Source: Achatina immaculata (taxonomy: Eukaryota > Mollusca > Gastropoda > Stylommatophora > Achatinidae). Taken from it: a stretch of DNA of 64,000 nt. Location: positions 47,863,430 through 47,927,429 of the forward strand of contig CM019692.1 of NCBI GenBank assembly GCA_009760885.1, read 5' to 3'. Both the position numbers and the translations under genes were made by a program. Shown here one piece after another: positions 40,101 through 54,791 of the stretch. How positions within the stretch are numbered: the stretch's first letter is position 1; each line of letters starts with the position of its first letter. The notes beneath the pieces were generated by a model. The model did no database searches. It was not told the DNA's origin and saw only the letters and a list, made by a program, of their open reading frames with translations.

Positions 40101-43100
40101 GTCTTGAAAAGTATCTTCGCACCAATTAGAGATCCTGTATCACAAGGGTGGAAAATTAAAAATAACAAAGAAATACATGCGATGTTCCAGTTGCAGCCTG
40201 TAACTACCATTAAGAAAAACAATAGATTGAGATGGACAGTGGGAGAGGATGGACGAGAATAGACAGACAAAAAAAGGCTTATACAGAAGTGATTAACGGA
40301 GACAGACCAAGAGGGAGACCAAGACAACGGTGGCATGACAGCCTAGAAGTGTGGGCAGTGGCATGAGAAGACTAAGAACAGAGAGGGATGGAGACAAATC
40401 TTGTCTACAGCAATGAGCCGCAGTGGATGGGAAAGCTGATTGAGTGAATTTCCAGCTTTCTGCTAGATTACTGGCAGATCTGAGATATAGCAACAGCATT
40501 CCCCGAACAAAAGCTTAATACTTCTGGTTCTAAGCAGTACATTTCCGTAATCAAGGGCTGAATTCTTGTTAATAGTGTAAGAATTGATCCAGTGACTACA
40601 AACAAGCCGGCCGCAGCAGCTGAAAGAACGTATTAGTTTAATGCATAGCAGCTTAACACGTGTATTTGGTACTGAAAAGTTGCAACCCAGGACCAGGTTA
40701 GTCGCTGCAGGGGGGATGTAACTGCAGCATTATTGCGTGGTAGAAGTCGAAAAATTAATGTATGGGTTTCAGCGGAGGTTATCTTGTTGGGTCTCCAGGC
40801 AAAGCGTACCCAAACATTCCATTGTTGCATTGCACTCTTTACCTTCGCATTCCGCCAGCGAGCGGACGTTCTTTGTTTCTTTGTTAGAGTCAGATTTTCG
40901 TTGACAGTCGCAACGAGATAACCTCTTTCTGGGATTTCAGGCTGTGCTGCTTTTAATTGCGAAAGCGTGTGTTTATTTGCTGAACGTGTAGGGTCTAAGC
41001 CAAGGATTCCCAAACGGTGCGCCGCAACATTTTTGAAATTTTATCACTAGAATTTGGGGGGGGGGGGGAGACTTTAATCAGTATCTGGTTCATTCTGCGC
41101 TACCAATTAATCGGTATATGGTTCATTCTGCGCTACCAATTAATCAGTATCTGGTTCATTCTACGCTACCAATTAATCAGTATCTGGTTCATTCTGCGCT
41201 ACCAATTAATCAGTATCTGGTTCATTCTGCGCTACCAATTAATCAGTATCTGGTTCATTCTGCGCTACCAATTAATCAGTATCTGGTTCATTCTGCGCTA
41301 CCAATTAATCAGTATCTGGTTCATTCTGCGCTACCAATTAATCAGTATCTGGTTCATTCTGCGCTACCAATTAATCAGTATCTGGTTCATTCTACGCTAT
41401 CAATTAATCAGTATCTGGTTCATTCTACGCTACCAGTTAATCAGTATCTGGTTCATTCTGCGCTACCAAAATTCCATTTCTCGGAGGTCAACTTCTGCCA
41501 CTCCAATCCCAACTTTACTGTTTTAGCTTTTTTAAACCCGGGCACTAGATGAAAGCACATAAACAGACATTTCGTTTCGCGGTGGTCAACTTTTACTTCT
41601 CCCGCCCCTTGAGCTTTTGGTCACAAGATGGCAGCATAAAGCTTTTGTAAAAGTAAATGAAGTTTCGTTGAAAATGCTAAAAAGAAATATTGTTAATTGC
41701 ACGAGAGTCCAGCACAGGAGTGCCGCGACAGAAATGTGTTATCAAGTGTGCCGCAGTTTGACACAGTTTTGGAAACGCTGCTCTAAACAGTTGTTAGTAT
41801 TATATTGGGGGGGGGGGGGGTAGAAACGCACGACGAGAACACAGAATGTACAACATTATGACGTCAGCTACTCTGAGTAACGGTGGGGAAACCGGGCCAA
41901 ACCTCGTGTTTCGTGCATTTGTGACACGTCATGGCAGACGAAGGAAAATATGAAGCAGAGCAGTTCTTGACTTGGGCGTGGACTCTCGTTTCTGGCCTTA
42001 GAACAGTTGTAGGCCTCTCATTAAAAGTATAGCAGTAAATAGAATCTACATGATGCTGAAATTTCTTTAATCGAGTCAGTCCAGTTTTTCGGGCATGTAG
42101 ACCCCACGAGGGTCCTTGGACACCAGGTTAAGAACCGCTGAAGGAGAGTGAGAGTTGTCATGTGAAAAGCTAAGTGTATTTGAACGCGGTGCGACATCAC
42201 AAATATAAGATTTGCAGACAGAAACGTCCGGCAAGGTTACACAAATTGGGTTATATTTTGTTGTTTTGAACTCCTGCAACTACGAGAATGCTGTTCCCAG
42301 CAGTCGATGCAGTGAAGATGGTGGAACACAGGCACTGTGTTGAGTTATCGGGCTACTGTGATTAGCTTGGAGACCACAGTGTGGACCCCCCCCCCCCCCC
42401 ACCATATTGAGCTACTTTCAGACTCCACTACCACGTAGGGAGCACAGCAGGCTCTGCCCTGTTATTCTGTTACTGGGGGCATCAACGAAGAGGTAGGACA
42501 GGATCTTAACTAGCTGTAATTTACCGACCCAGATTAAGTATTCTGTCACTCTAGTATTCATTAGACATGGATGGTGACACCAGAAAGGAAGTTAGAATTA
42601 GAATTGCAAAGGCAGCATCGATCTTCAAGAATCTTGAGAACATATGGAATTCAAAAGTTATAAGCACAAAAACCAAGTTAAGACTATTCAATTCAGGTGT
42701 AATATCTACACTCATTTATGCATGTGAAAATTGGAAAACAACTAAAGAAACAGACAAGAAATTAGACTCTTTTGAAAACAAATGCCTAAGGAAAACACTC
42801 GGCATCCAGTGGAACGAATTTAAGAACAATGCAGAGATAAGACAGATGACTGAACAACAACCAGTCTCAGGGCTGATCAGGAAAAGGAGATGGACATATG
42901 TTGGTCACGTGATGAGAAAAAACGATCAGAGAATCCCAAAACAAGCTATCAAGTGGAGCACAACAGGCCAAAGGAAAAGAGGCAGACCACGTGAAGCTCT
43001 AAAGAAGACATTGATAAGAGAGGCCAAACTAACAGGCATAAAATCCCTTGATGAGGTTGAAAAGCTCGCCGAAAACAAAAACAATCGGTGAACTACCTTG

Positions 43101-46100
43101 CGAGCCCTATGTGGAGTTTAACGGCGCGGGAAGGATGTAAGATAAGAAGTATTCATGTCTTTCTCCCATATGGCTGATAGAAGTGGGCTCATTCCATCAT
43201 CGAAAGGTGAACCAGAAAATTTGGGAGAATTAAAATGAAAATGCGTTACAATTTAGCAGCAGCCGGGCAAATTACGAAGCTTGTGTCAGTTTAGCAGTGG
43301 TTTAGATCAGTGCTTCTTAACCTGGCGTCTGTGTGCCCCAAGGGAGTCCATGTGTGGATTTTTAGGAGTCGACGGATCAGCACATGTAATGGCTCGATTT
43401 TTTTTTAAAAGAACATCATATGGACTTTACTTATTGCTTTATTTTTTTATTAAAGAACATCATATGGACTTTACTTATTGCTTTATTTTTTTATTAAAGA
43501 ACATCATATGGACTTTACTTATTGCTTTATTTTTTTTATTAAAGAACATCATATGGACTTTACTTATTGCTTTATTTTTTTTATTAAAGAACATCATATG
43601 GACTTTACTTATTGCTTTATTTTTTTTATTAAAGAACATCATATGGACTTTACTTATTGCTTTATTTTTTTTATTAAAGAACATCATATGGACTTTACTT
43701 ATTGCTTTATTTTTTTTATTAAAGAACATCATATGGACTTTACTTATTGCTTTATTTTTTATGAGAGATCCACAGATGTTCTCAAGCCGAATATAGGGTG
43801 CATGACAACGCCTGTTTAGGTGATAAATATAAAAAGTTACATGAGATTCTCCTGCTATGCCGTCATTTAAAAAAAGCATCGTAAAAAAACAAATCCTATG
43901 CATCCGTTTTTCAGGGGCCATACGGTGCAAGACGATGATGACTCAAGATAAACCAGTCGGCTTTATATGTCGCGTTCATGGTACAAAATAAATATGCATT
44001 ATTATTATTATTCACTCGAAGTAGCCGTTGTATGTAAACAAGCATTGTAGTTCAGTCTCGCCTTGAGGGCATCCTGAAAGTAATCTGTAACCACGTCTTC
44101 TCTGTGTTTGCTGGAAGTTGCATGATTTCCCACGTTAACTCTTTATGTCCTCGTTATGTGCAAAGGTATAAATATAACTCAAACCACTTGCGAGTTATAA
44201 TTACTCGTGTCCGTCAGATGAAGGGTTTTTTACTCTCACAAACGAGTGATTCTGTTCTTGGTGTATGCAGTCCTTCTATGACTGTAAATGTAAATCACCT
44301 CGCGTCACATTTTGTGTGATGGAGGTGACATTTGTTTTCGGCGCAACCTCTTCAGGGATTTACTCATTCGACTGTTGGGGGTGGGAAATAAGTTGGGGAC
44401 CGTGTTGCCGAGAGTCTCTCTTTCCTTGCTTTTTTTTTTTTTTTTGGCTATTTAGGTCACGTGTTTTGTTTGGGCGGGTCGCATTCCTCACACTTCCCAC
44501 CTCTAGTTTCGTTGTTGCCTATTTATAATTCGGCTTGTAGTGTTGCCAATTAAGGCGGGAAAATGCTAAAAATATATTGGTTGTAGAGAACCTTGTATTA
44601 CTAACTTGTCTTTCTTTCCTTCCTCTTTGTGGAAGAGACCAACCTCCCCCCTCACCCCTTCCTCCAACTTAATTCTACTAGTACCAGTTTTACAACAGCC
44701 ACTAACATAGTCATTGAGAACAGATTCATAGTGCTGCAGGACTGACTATTCAGCAAAACAGGCATTTTAAAATGTGTTTGGCATACATTGTGATATAAAC
44801 GACGATACCTGTTATAATTATTCGACCTCTGATGCAGAGGGGGAAAAAGGAAAAGATTCATTTTAGCGGGGTGGGGTATGTCTGTCTCTCTCAGAAAGGG
44901 AATATGAGAGAATGAAGGTTTTATCAAGAAATGAACACCCCTGACTTTGTCACTCCACTCGGACTTGACATCACTACTGGTACCTATAGTTCAGTTGACC
45001 TACTTACTGCGTGTTTTTCTGCGAAGAAAGTTCGTTCAGCTACTCTTACTTCACATCTTTAAATCTGTGCAAACTATCTTTTCCATTTATCACGCTGCTA
45101 GATTCTTTTCATGTTTGTGCAGTCGGCGGTTGTGTTAGCAAAGTGTTTCCAGGGACTACTTGCCATCGTTACCCGTTTATTTAGTGGGATATCTCACCGC
45201 TCTTAGTTCTCCTTGTCTGCCCAAAGTCGGAGGATGTGTGTATCTACAAAGTTTTGTTTGTGTTATTGGCAGGCGCGCTGTCCTTGTTTTTAATTCTGAT
45301 TTAGGGTTTGTTTTTGTTTTCCCCTCCTTGTTAAAAAAGTTGGAAGCTGGTGATATAGCCACGAAACAAAGCAGTTTTCCCGCGCTGTAGACAGTAGTTT
45401 TACATATGAAGTATTACTTTCATTTTTCATTTGTTTCTAATACTTTTGAGTGCTAGTGCTTTCTGTGCTGTACTGTCTGGCGGGTGGGCGTCTTTTGTGG
45501 TAGGACCATTTGATTTGATGTTTCATTCCTTTTTTTCGGTGTGTGCGAGTGAGTGAATATACACGCTTCTTTTTGTCTCATCGGATACTTTTTTGCATAA
45601 ATACCATCACCTTTTTTTTATAATGGCAATATAATGTGCCAGTTTTTCACGAGGAAACGAAAACCATGGACAAAATTCTGGCACACCCAAAAACACACAC
45701 ACACCTTTTATTTTTGTAATCTTTGTTTGCCGTCTGTTGTACCGTGTTACCAGTGTAACACATGGTTGACAAATGTCTCTTATATCCTGGATGTTTGTTG
45801 GTTATCGATGGGTGTGTGAAATTGTTATTTGAAATGTGTCCCTCCACTTCCTCCCCCCCCCCCTTTCCACACACACAATCAGTGGGTCCCAACCTGTGGT
45901 CGGTGACAACCATATCAGTGTGGTGCTGTCTGTTGAATAAGCAACGGCTTATGGCATTTAAAGCTGGAGGTCCGCATATTTATATGTGATTAGGAAAGTG
46001 GTCCTTGGATGTTTAAAAGTTGAGAACCATTGTCCTGGCGTACAGTCTCGGACGAGAACTTTTATTTTATTGTCTGACACCTCTAATTACAAAGTATAAT

Positions 46101-49100
46101 ATTCCCCCACTCCCCCAAAAGAAGAAAAGATGCCGTCGTATGATTACAAGCCTCCTCTCGGATGGTTGAAACCGCGGATAATACCGAACCCCGCATAATA
46201 TAGGTTTTTAAACGTGTGTGTTGCAGTTTAATTTAAAAATTATAGACATTAAGACTCCAGCAAAAATAGTTAGCACAAAAATAGAATAATGTTGTTATTA
46301 CTGAGTGTTGAAGTGGTTAGTGCACTGGCCTCTCGTGGCGAAGGTCGGGGGTTCGAATCCGGCCGGGGGCGCCCCCGTTACCCAGCTGTAGAAATAGGTA
46401 CCCGACTTCTTCTGGAGTTGGGGTAGGAGAGGCGACCAGGCGTGATACTGACCATATCACCCTCTAGTGTGCTGACAGGTCAAGGAAAATATGGGCACTA
46501 ACACCGTATCCCTATGTGCCTTTAAGGCATGACAGGGTTACACAGAAGAAAGAAGTAATAAACAGAGGCGATTTCGCTTGTGAATCTATGTGCGCGCAAA
46601 AAACTAATGAAAATTTCAGATTTCTAATTATTTTTTTTAAAATTTAATATTTTCCTCAAACCGCGGTTAGGTTGGGGACATCTATACTAACATACGGGAA
46701 AATAAACCACGTAATGTTTTCCTGTTAGTGTCACGAATACCCTTTTGATCAGTCATTAAACAGACAGCGTGGATGGTCATCTTTCCATATCCCTGCCACG
46801 CTGAAAACCGTTCTCCTTTCCCTCTGAGATTTATGTCCAAGATAGTGCCGCTCTTACTTGTCAGGAATCCCCCCCCCCCCCCCCCCCAAACACTCGTGTT
46901 TGAATCCACTCTCTTTTATATAGATGAGTAAGTCGACCTTTCGTTTGAAACAGCTGAAACTGCGGGAAGATAGCGATGCTCCATTTCAGGGAAATTTCCG
47001 TCAGCCACTTTCTTTAGAAAGTTTGCTTGTAGCAAGCGATAGGACGCAACGTGTAGAGTTTCCTGCTCTTTGTATGCAGGCGCGCGCGTGGATAGGAATA
47101 TTCTGTATCACCGCGTCACGTGACCTGTTTCCGTTCTTGGCTTATTCCAGATGTTGCCTCGCGCTTTTTATTGCAGGTTTTTTTTTCCTTCTAGCGAACT
47201 CAGTCCTGCCTTGCTCAACTATAGTAAATCATTGGCAGCATGTGAAAATGGCGCGAATTCGTTTAGTAGAGAATCTAGTGTAATATTGACAAGAACGCTT
47301 TATCTAGAACGTTTCGGACACTTTCAATAAATTCATTGTTGAGGGATATAGAATTTAAATATCAGCGTGTATCCTTCGTGTTTCCTATGTCGTGTTACAT
47401 AAGAATCGATGTTCGTAGTTCATACGTGTTTCTGTATGCGGGTGGGATTCGCAAACAGGTCCGTAGGGGGTGAGGGGGTGGGAGAAGAAGCCAGGGTTTT
47501 ACTTCTTGGCCCCAGGGCTGTTCAGGGGGCTTGACTGCCCCACCCCCCACCTTTTTTTTTAAAAGATAAAATTCAGGGGGAAAAAGTCTTCTGTTTTAAT
47601 AGGGGGCCCAACCTGGCTGTCAACGGCCTTATCCACAGTTATTGAATTAGGATGTTGATACGGTCATCAGAATCAGAGAATTGCTGTTGGCTGAGGCCAT
47701 ATTTATACGATCCTTGCTGTAGTAGTAAATTGTCATATGGTCAGCGGAGTATGGGAATCGAATGTATATTCATTGTTGGTGGAGCTTTGAGAAAGGTCCG
47801 ACTCTTTGGTTATATTCCAGAAGTGAAAAACATGCCATGGACTATTGTTTATATGGGATGTCTATGCGGGGTTTAAAATAATTGGATGAGAGTGTAACGT
47901 GAGGACCTCTTATTTTAGCTTTGTTTTATTTTTCATTTTCGAAAAGCAGTGAAAGTTCAGACATTTAATTTGTGTTTTCTTGATGGTCATATTGTTTATA
48001 AGATTGAATTTTTTGTTTGTTTCCTGTTGTATGAAAGGTTGTTGTTGATGTTGGCTATAGGATTGTTGTGAGACTAGGATTGTTTTTCTTACCAGATGAT
48101 GGTTGATTTTCTTGGTAATGTTGAACATGGTGACGTGTTTTCTCTTATCTCGCTGTGATTCAGAAGTATGTACGTTCTGCCAGAGCGGCGGGTCCCAGGT
48201 AGCGTTTCCTTAAGTTTACTGTGACGAAAAAAATATCATAGTTACTGGAGTTTTCCCAGTTTGTTTTCTTTTTGTTTTAAGTTTAAAATTGTACTTCATA
48301 ATTTCACAGTGCAAATTTTTACAAATAGGAAACAGCTAGGCTTCCGCACAGTAATCGCAGAGTAACAGAGCACGGTATTGTATGGTTAGACGGTGTTTTA
48401 AAAAAAAATCGTAAACCACTTTTAGACACGAGAGAAAGAAAAATGAAAGAGAATTACCTGGGACTTGAACCACGGATTCCAGTAAGACGGGCAACCATCT
48501 AGCCATTAGAGAACAGCGCATTAATCAACTTAGCCATCTAACACACACACACCAAACACCCGAGATAAAAGGGTGTTTGATATTAAGACATCAATGCCTG
48601 TCTGACCGAAAATCGTGATACCCGGAAAGAAAATGAGGCCTTGACACAGAAACTTTGTCGCTTAGATTGCTTCCCACGGGTACCAAACTTGGGACACAAA
48701 CATACACATGGTCTCGTGCAAGTGTCCCGTACATACTGTGCAAGTGTCCAGTACATACTAGACAACAGTATTTGACAGTATGACTCTTACTTGCACACAT
48801 AATGTTTTTTGAGAACATATTTACACACGAGTTTTGCACACAAAAGATCTTTGAGGGAACACTACCCCCCAGTCTCCGGGCCGCGTCTGCGTTATCGATT
48901 TTGGTAATAAGTGTCATCAGGTGAATAAAAACAATTTACATTACGATATTACCTGTACGCTGATGGTCTGCACTTTATACCTGGTTGAAAAAGTGACCCT
49001 TGTATGTAGAAAGGTTGGGAACCTTTGCGCTGGTGCAGCGGGAAGAGATGTACAGAAAAGATTATTGCATTTAGATACGGTTAACCTCCAATCTTCCTTG

Positions 49101-52100
49101 TAGGGTCGAAGTATTGCAGCGGAACGCATCCATTATGTGTCACCGTTAATGGTTTGTTTCAAAGTACTTAAACGGGAGGTTAAAAAGAAAAAAAAAGGGA
49201 AGAGGGGAGGGAAGTGGTTACTGTAAATAGAACTCTGTCGAACGAGTTGTGAAATTAGAAGTTTAAGGAAAGAGACGTTGAAAAAGAATTTTAAAATTCA
49301 GATTTTTTTTAAAACGAAGATCAAAGAAGAAAGGCACTAAAAAGCAAGATGTACTGTCAGTATTTCGTTTAAAAAAAAGGTTGGGGGAGGGGGGCTTCCT
49401 CTGGGACGTCATGGAAAAGAATGCAAGAAATAAAAGCAAACATTACGAGAGTCCCAGCTATGTTTAACATAGAACCAGAAGAGAGTTAACTTTGCTACAT
49501 CTGTAACCCACAAAAGAAAGCGTCATTTGGGTTAAAAAGCATCGCGCGATACAGCAAGGACGCAAGGGAAACTAACGAACAACTAGTTTTAAGTAAAATT
49601 GGCAAGTAATTATTCCTTAAAGTACGGTCGTGTTTTCATAGAACAGTTAATAACAACAAAGTGTATGAAATATCGTGAGATAAAACAGTTTTATGTTGAG
49701 CTTAGAGATCGTATCTTTATGGATGTATGTGTTCAGGTCACATTGCGTCTGCCGTGTGGACAGATCTGTGCACGGTTAATCGATATGATTACATGTTGTA
49801 TCAGGACAGATCGATGGTGTCCTAGTGCAGCACCTGAACGGGAGGGGGATGAAAAGGTGTTTCATATTTAATTGTTTTTCTGTATGGAAAACAGAACTTG
49901 CTTTTTTTTTTTTTCTCTTCAATCCTGGCCTAGAATAATGGTCTGTGAGCTCAACTCGACGGTATAAATAATGGTTGGTGAATTCACCGCCAAAAGTATA
50001 GGTTGGTGGATTATTCACCAACATACCTGAGTAATGTTTGGTGGATTATTCACCGGCATACCTGAGTAATGTTTGGTGGATTATTCACCGGCATACCTGA
50101 GTAATGGTTGGTGGATTATTCACCGGCATACCTGAGTAATGGTTGGTGGATTATTCACCGGCATACCTGAGTAATGGTTGGTGGATTATTCACCGGCATA
50201 CCTGAGTAATGGTTGGTGGATTATTCACCAACATACCTGAGTAATGTTTGGTGGATTATTCACCGGCATACCTAAATAATTGTTGGTGAATTAATCACCG
50301 GCATACCTAAGTAATTGTTGGTGAATTAATCACCGGCATACCTAAGTAATTGTTGGTGAATTCATGAAATATTGGCTTCCAGCATGGGCTTGGGGGGGGG
50401 GGGGTGGAAAATGAATGCTTCATGTGTAGTCAAACAACGTTGCCATCCCTTTGGCAGAAAATAAGGAAAGTTAAAACACACCAGATCTTTTGAAAGAGTT
50501 TATCATGCCCAGTTCACACATCCTACTCGTCTTTGAGACAGCCCCCGGCTTCAACTTTCATTATTTTCTATCCATACTAATGTGTATCTTCTGAAATATT
50601 TGTTTCTTTTACTGTCATCCTACGCATTCCTTCTGTTGTAGCGCGTACAGTTATTATATCACACACCCAGAGATAGTTAATGTATGCGCGTAGCGGTCAC
50701 TCCTTTCAGAGTGAAGCAATACTACACACCGGACGTCGGCGTGAAGTATATGGCAATGAGTTGTTATGGATCAGTTTACTTACTTTAACGGATTACGGGT
50801 ACTTTCTAGAAGAAATAGTTTTACAGCACACACACACACACACACACTACTACCACCACCACCCCCCCCCCCCAACGCTTTAGCATTTGGCCCGCTCTGA
50901 CTGATGATTGGATCTTCCTTCTTCGTGTCTTGGCACATGCTACACGAAAGTTGGCCTCGCGCTGGAAAGTTCTGTAAGGTTTAGAATACATTTCGAAAGC
51001 GGGTGTCTCTTTCTTTCATCACATTCTCTCTTTCTTCTCCTCTCCCCCCCCCCTTCCCCCTCCTCACTTTCCAGCATCCAGACTCGGCAGCGAATGGTGT
51101 CAGCGTGACATTGATGTTGAGAAATTAAAGCGATATGTGACAGTCTTACAGACCTTGAGAACAACTGCTAGTCCGCGGAGATTAGTAAATATACTTAACA
51201 TTGTATGATGGCTGACAGAATACGATAGCTGTAGTTTAGTAATTTTTTTTTTTGTTTAACAGTCATTCACAGGGCTGGTGATAGTGAAGCAGTTAAACAA
51301 ATGTGGTATGAACAAACTCCACTTACTATACGGACTGTGAAACAGTTGTTTTCTTCATGTAACTGGCGGGTTTAAATCCATAGCAACCAATGTATATGTG
51401 AAGACCTTCAAACTAGAGCCGGGCAATACTCGTTTTTTTTTTTTAGGAACCGAATCTTTCTGGTACCCGTTTAGTAATTACTCATGGGACCGATTCCTGG
51501 AGTTATTTCCCTTGGATTTTTTTTTAGAGTTAGGGGAGAAGGGTGCGATTATGAACAGCTTTAGATTCACATGAATGTTATGTAACAAATAAGAGTGTTG
51601 GGGGGGGGGGGGGTAGGAAAAAAAGAAGGAGAGCACAGAGCTGTGACTTACAAAAAGCCGAGTCTGAGAGTGCATGTGGTGAGAGTTATGTGAGTGTTTA
51701 AGTGAAGAGTTAGAATGTTTTGGTGGTAAATCTGGTGTGGGGGGAAAAGCGAAAAGGAGCAAGAGAAAAGCCGAGAGAAGAGTTGGTAGAACAGATGAAT
51801 GTGATCGGGTAGAGGGTTCGTAATCTTGTGAAGTGAGGGTTCCGGGTTTTAAGTTACAGGTGAGAAGAGAGTAGAAGAGGGAATAATCACCGCGCAAAAA
51901 GGGAATGCAAAGTAAAGCTGAATTACGAACTAGTTAACTACTAAAGCTGTTCCTACTTTTGTTTTAAATAGTTGAATATTTTGTTATCGCAGCTTTACTC
52001 CAGTGACTGTATATTTATGTAGTTACTCTTAGATATACCCAAAAATTATTCATGTGTTGGTAAATGTGAGTGGTTTGCAAATAGTACAAATGACAATTTC

Positions 52101-54751
52101 CTCATGCTTTTAAGTATATCCTCACACAGAACTGCTATAAGATCTTTGAGGCATTTAAGTATATCCTCACACAGAACTGCTATAAGATCTTTGAGGCATT
52201 TAAGTATATCCTCACACAGAACTGCTATAAGATCTTTGAGGCATTTAAGTATATCCTCGCACAGAACTGCTGTAAGATCTTTGAGGCATTTAAGTATATC
52301 CTCGCACAGAACTGCTATAAGATCTTCGAGGCATTTAAGTATATCCTCGCACAGAACTGCTATAAGATCTTCGAGGCATTTAAGTATATCCTCGCACAGA
52401 ACTGCTATAAGATCTTCGAGGCATTTAAGTATATCCTCACACAGAACTGCTGTAAGATCTTTGAGGCATGATTTACACGTAACGTTCACAGTAACACGGC
52501 GAACCTCGGTGAATAAAGTCAATATAGAAGCGGTGATTTAAAAAATGCTTATAACAAGTTTATGAGGAGATACCAGTGTATTCATCGTTAACAAATAACA
52601 TCAGCACATTTAATAACTGTTAATAACTGCGCAATACAGAAATATATGACCGGTGTGGTTTAAATAGTTCAGTTAACACTGAAAGAAAGACTCTAATATG
52701 TATTGTAAACGGAAGAGGAGCGAAATGGAGGGGCAAGCTCCTGAGTGACAGCGCCATGGCGGTGTCTTTTGATGCCAGGACTTTCAGACCCTCCAGCTAT
52801 CACACGCCAGCCCGTCTACGCTGCTGACCTCGCCAGACACTTCAACAAAACGGCTTTACTCATATTTGGAACCGATTTGGGTTCGGTTTTATAAATTTGT
52901 TCCAACTCGGTATCAGGGATCGGTTTGTATCTAGAATCGGTTTATAAGAACCGAGTACCCGCTTTACCGGAAGAACCGAAAGAATGTGTTTCTAATTCGG
53001 TTCCTGCTCTGCGTCATTGTCAGCGAATCCAATGGAGAGTGAGCTGCGGTGAGTTTGGGGTCTGGAGTAAAAAAAAAAAAAATATGTGATTTCTGTATAC
53101 GTTCAAAACCTCCACCATATGTAAATCTTCTGATCCTTGCACTTTTAACAGGGCTGGGGTGGGGGGTGTAATGTGATATCGTGTTTCCTGAGATGGTTGT
53201 GGGGGAGAGTCTTGCCCAGCTCTGGTCCACCTGTTATTCATCTAGCACAGTCGCCTCCTGTATAAATAGATGATTTACCTGAGAAAAGTAGTGCCTGAAT
53301 AAAGTAATATCTCCACCCTGTGAAGAGTATGCTACATTTATATTATTTTCTCATGTACTAAATCATTTGGATGGTGACACTAGAAAGGAAGTTAGGATCA
53401 GAATTGCAAAAGCAGCATCAATCTTCAAGAATCTTGAGAACATATGGAATTCAAAAGTTATAAGCACAAAAACCAAGTTAAGACTATTCAATTCAAATGT
53501 AATATCCACCCTCATTTATGCATGCGAAAGCTGGAAAACAACTAAAGAAATAGAAAAGAAATTAGACTCTTTTGAAAACAAATGCCTAAGGAAAATACTC
53601 GGCATCAAGTGGAATGAATTCAAGAACAATGCAGAGATAAGACAGATGACTGAACAACAACCAGTCTCACGGGTGATCAGGAAAAGGAGATGGACATATG
53701 TTGGTCACTTGATGAGAAGAAATGATCAGAGAATCCCAAAACAAGCTATCAAGTGGAACACAACAGGCCGAAGAAAAAGGGGCAGACCGCGTGAAACTCT
53801 AAAGAGGACATTATTAAGAGAGGCCAAGTTAACAGGCATAACATCCTTTGATGAGGTTGAAAGACTCGCCGAAGACAGGAAAAATTGGCGAACTACTTTG
53901 CGAGCCCTATGTGACGTCTAACGGCACGGGAAGGATATAAGATATAAGATATAAGAAATCATTTGTCAGCGGTTCCCAACCTTTTTGCTAGAGAGCGATT
54001 GTATGTGAACCGCAACTCATGAAAAAAAATATGCTTTAAGTCAGCGGTTCCTAACCTTTCTTTTTAGAGCTGCCCCAAGCCGTCTATGGTACGTGAAGCG
54101 CAACCTATGAAAAAAAAATATATTGAAATTAAAAAGAAACTATTTCAGTAAATAGTTACGAGCGTGGCTGTTATTTTAATATTGTAGTTATTTTTTCCCT
54201 AAAATCTTGTACATTTTTATTTTACTTAACATTTCTCATATGTATATCTTCTTTCAGCCCCTAACTCGAGAGCTCGGGAAACGCTGCTTTAAACGAGTAC
54301 TCGAGAATTTATCATTTCTTTGGCACGCGTGTTTGTAGGTCTAAAATTCTCTGAATGAATTTGGTCTTGGCTGCTTTAGATAAGTTTAAAATTTGCTCTG
54401 AAAAAATCTATTTACTAGACAGGGTTAGAGTTGCCAAACGTTGTGCATATGCTAAGTGGTGTTAGTCACAGCGTGTTAGTTCTTCCATGCACGAGAACGT
54501 TCGCGAACGTGTCACACAGGAGAAACAGTTTCAGACTGTAAGCCTTGACAAGATCTGAGAGCCCCGCGTAGGCCGTGGCGTATTAATTGCGTCGTTCCTC
54601 TTAACATACTTGTCTGAAGTGTAAAGTGTCTTAGTTTTTATGTGGCGGCGGCGGCGGAGTCTGCTGTGAGGAAGTGGGAGTTGCTTGCTTCCCATCAGTT
54701 TCCACTGTAGAAAAAGTTCTTCTCTCTCTCTCTCTCTGTGTGCGCGCGCGT

Positions 54752-54791
<40 letters not shown>

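Noticed and set aside
41017..41552. Long open frames of 144-169 codons
   Set aside because: They are translations of the 33-bp minisatellite, whose unit is a multiple of three.
43281..43930. Open frames of 113-171 codons on both strands
   Set aside because: They come from the 44/45-bp minisatellite; open frames exist in several phases and on both strands.
46924..47283. 119-codon open frame as a separate gene or alternative CLIC first exon
   Set aside because: No similarity, no donor with correct phase was evident and composition is intron-like.
52046..52541. Open frames of 145 and 158 codons on opposite strands
   Set aside because: They are translations of the 45-bp minisatellite.
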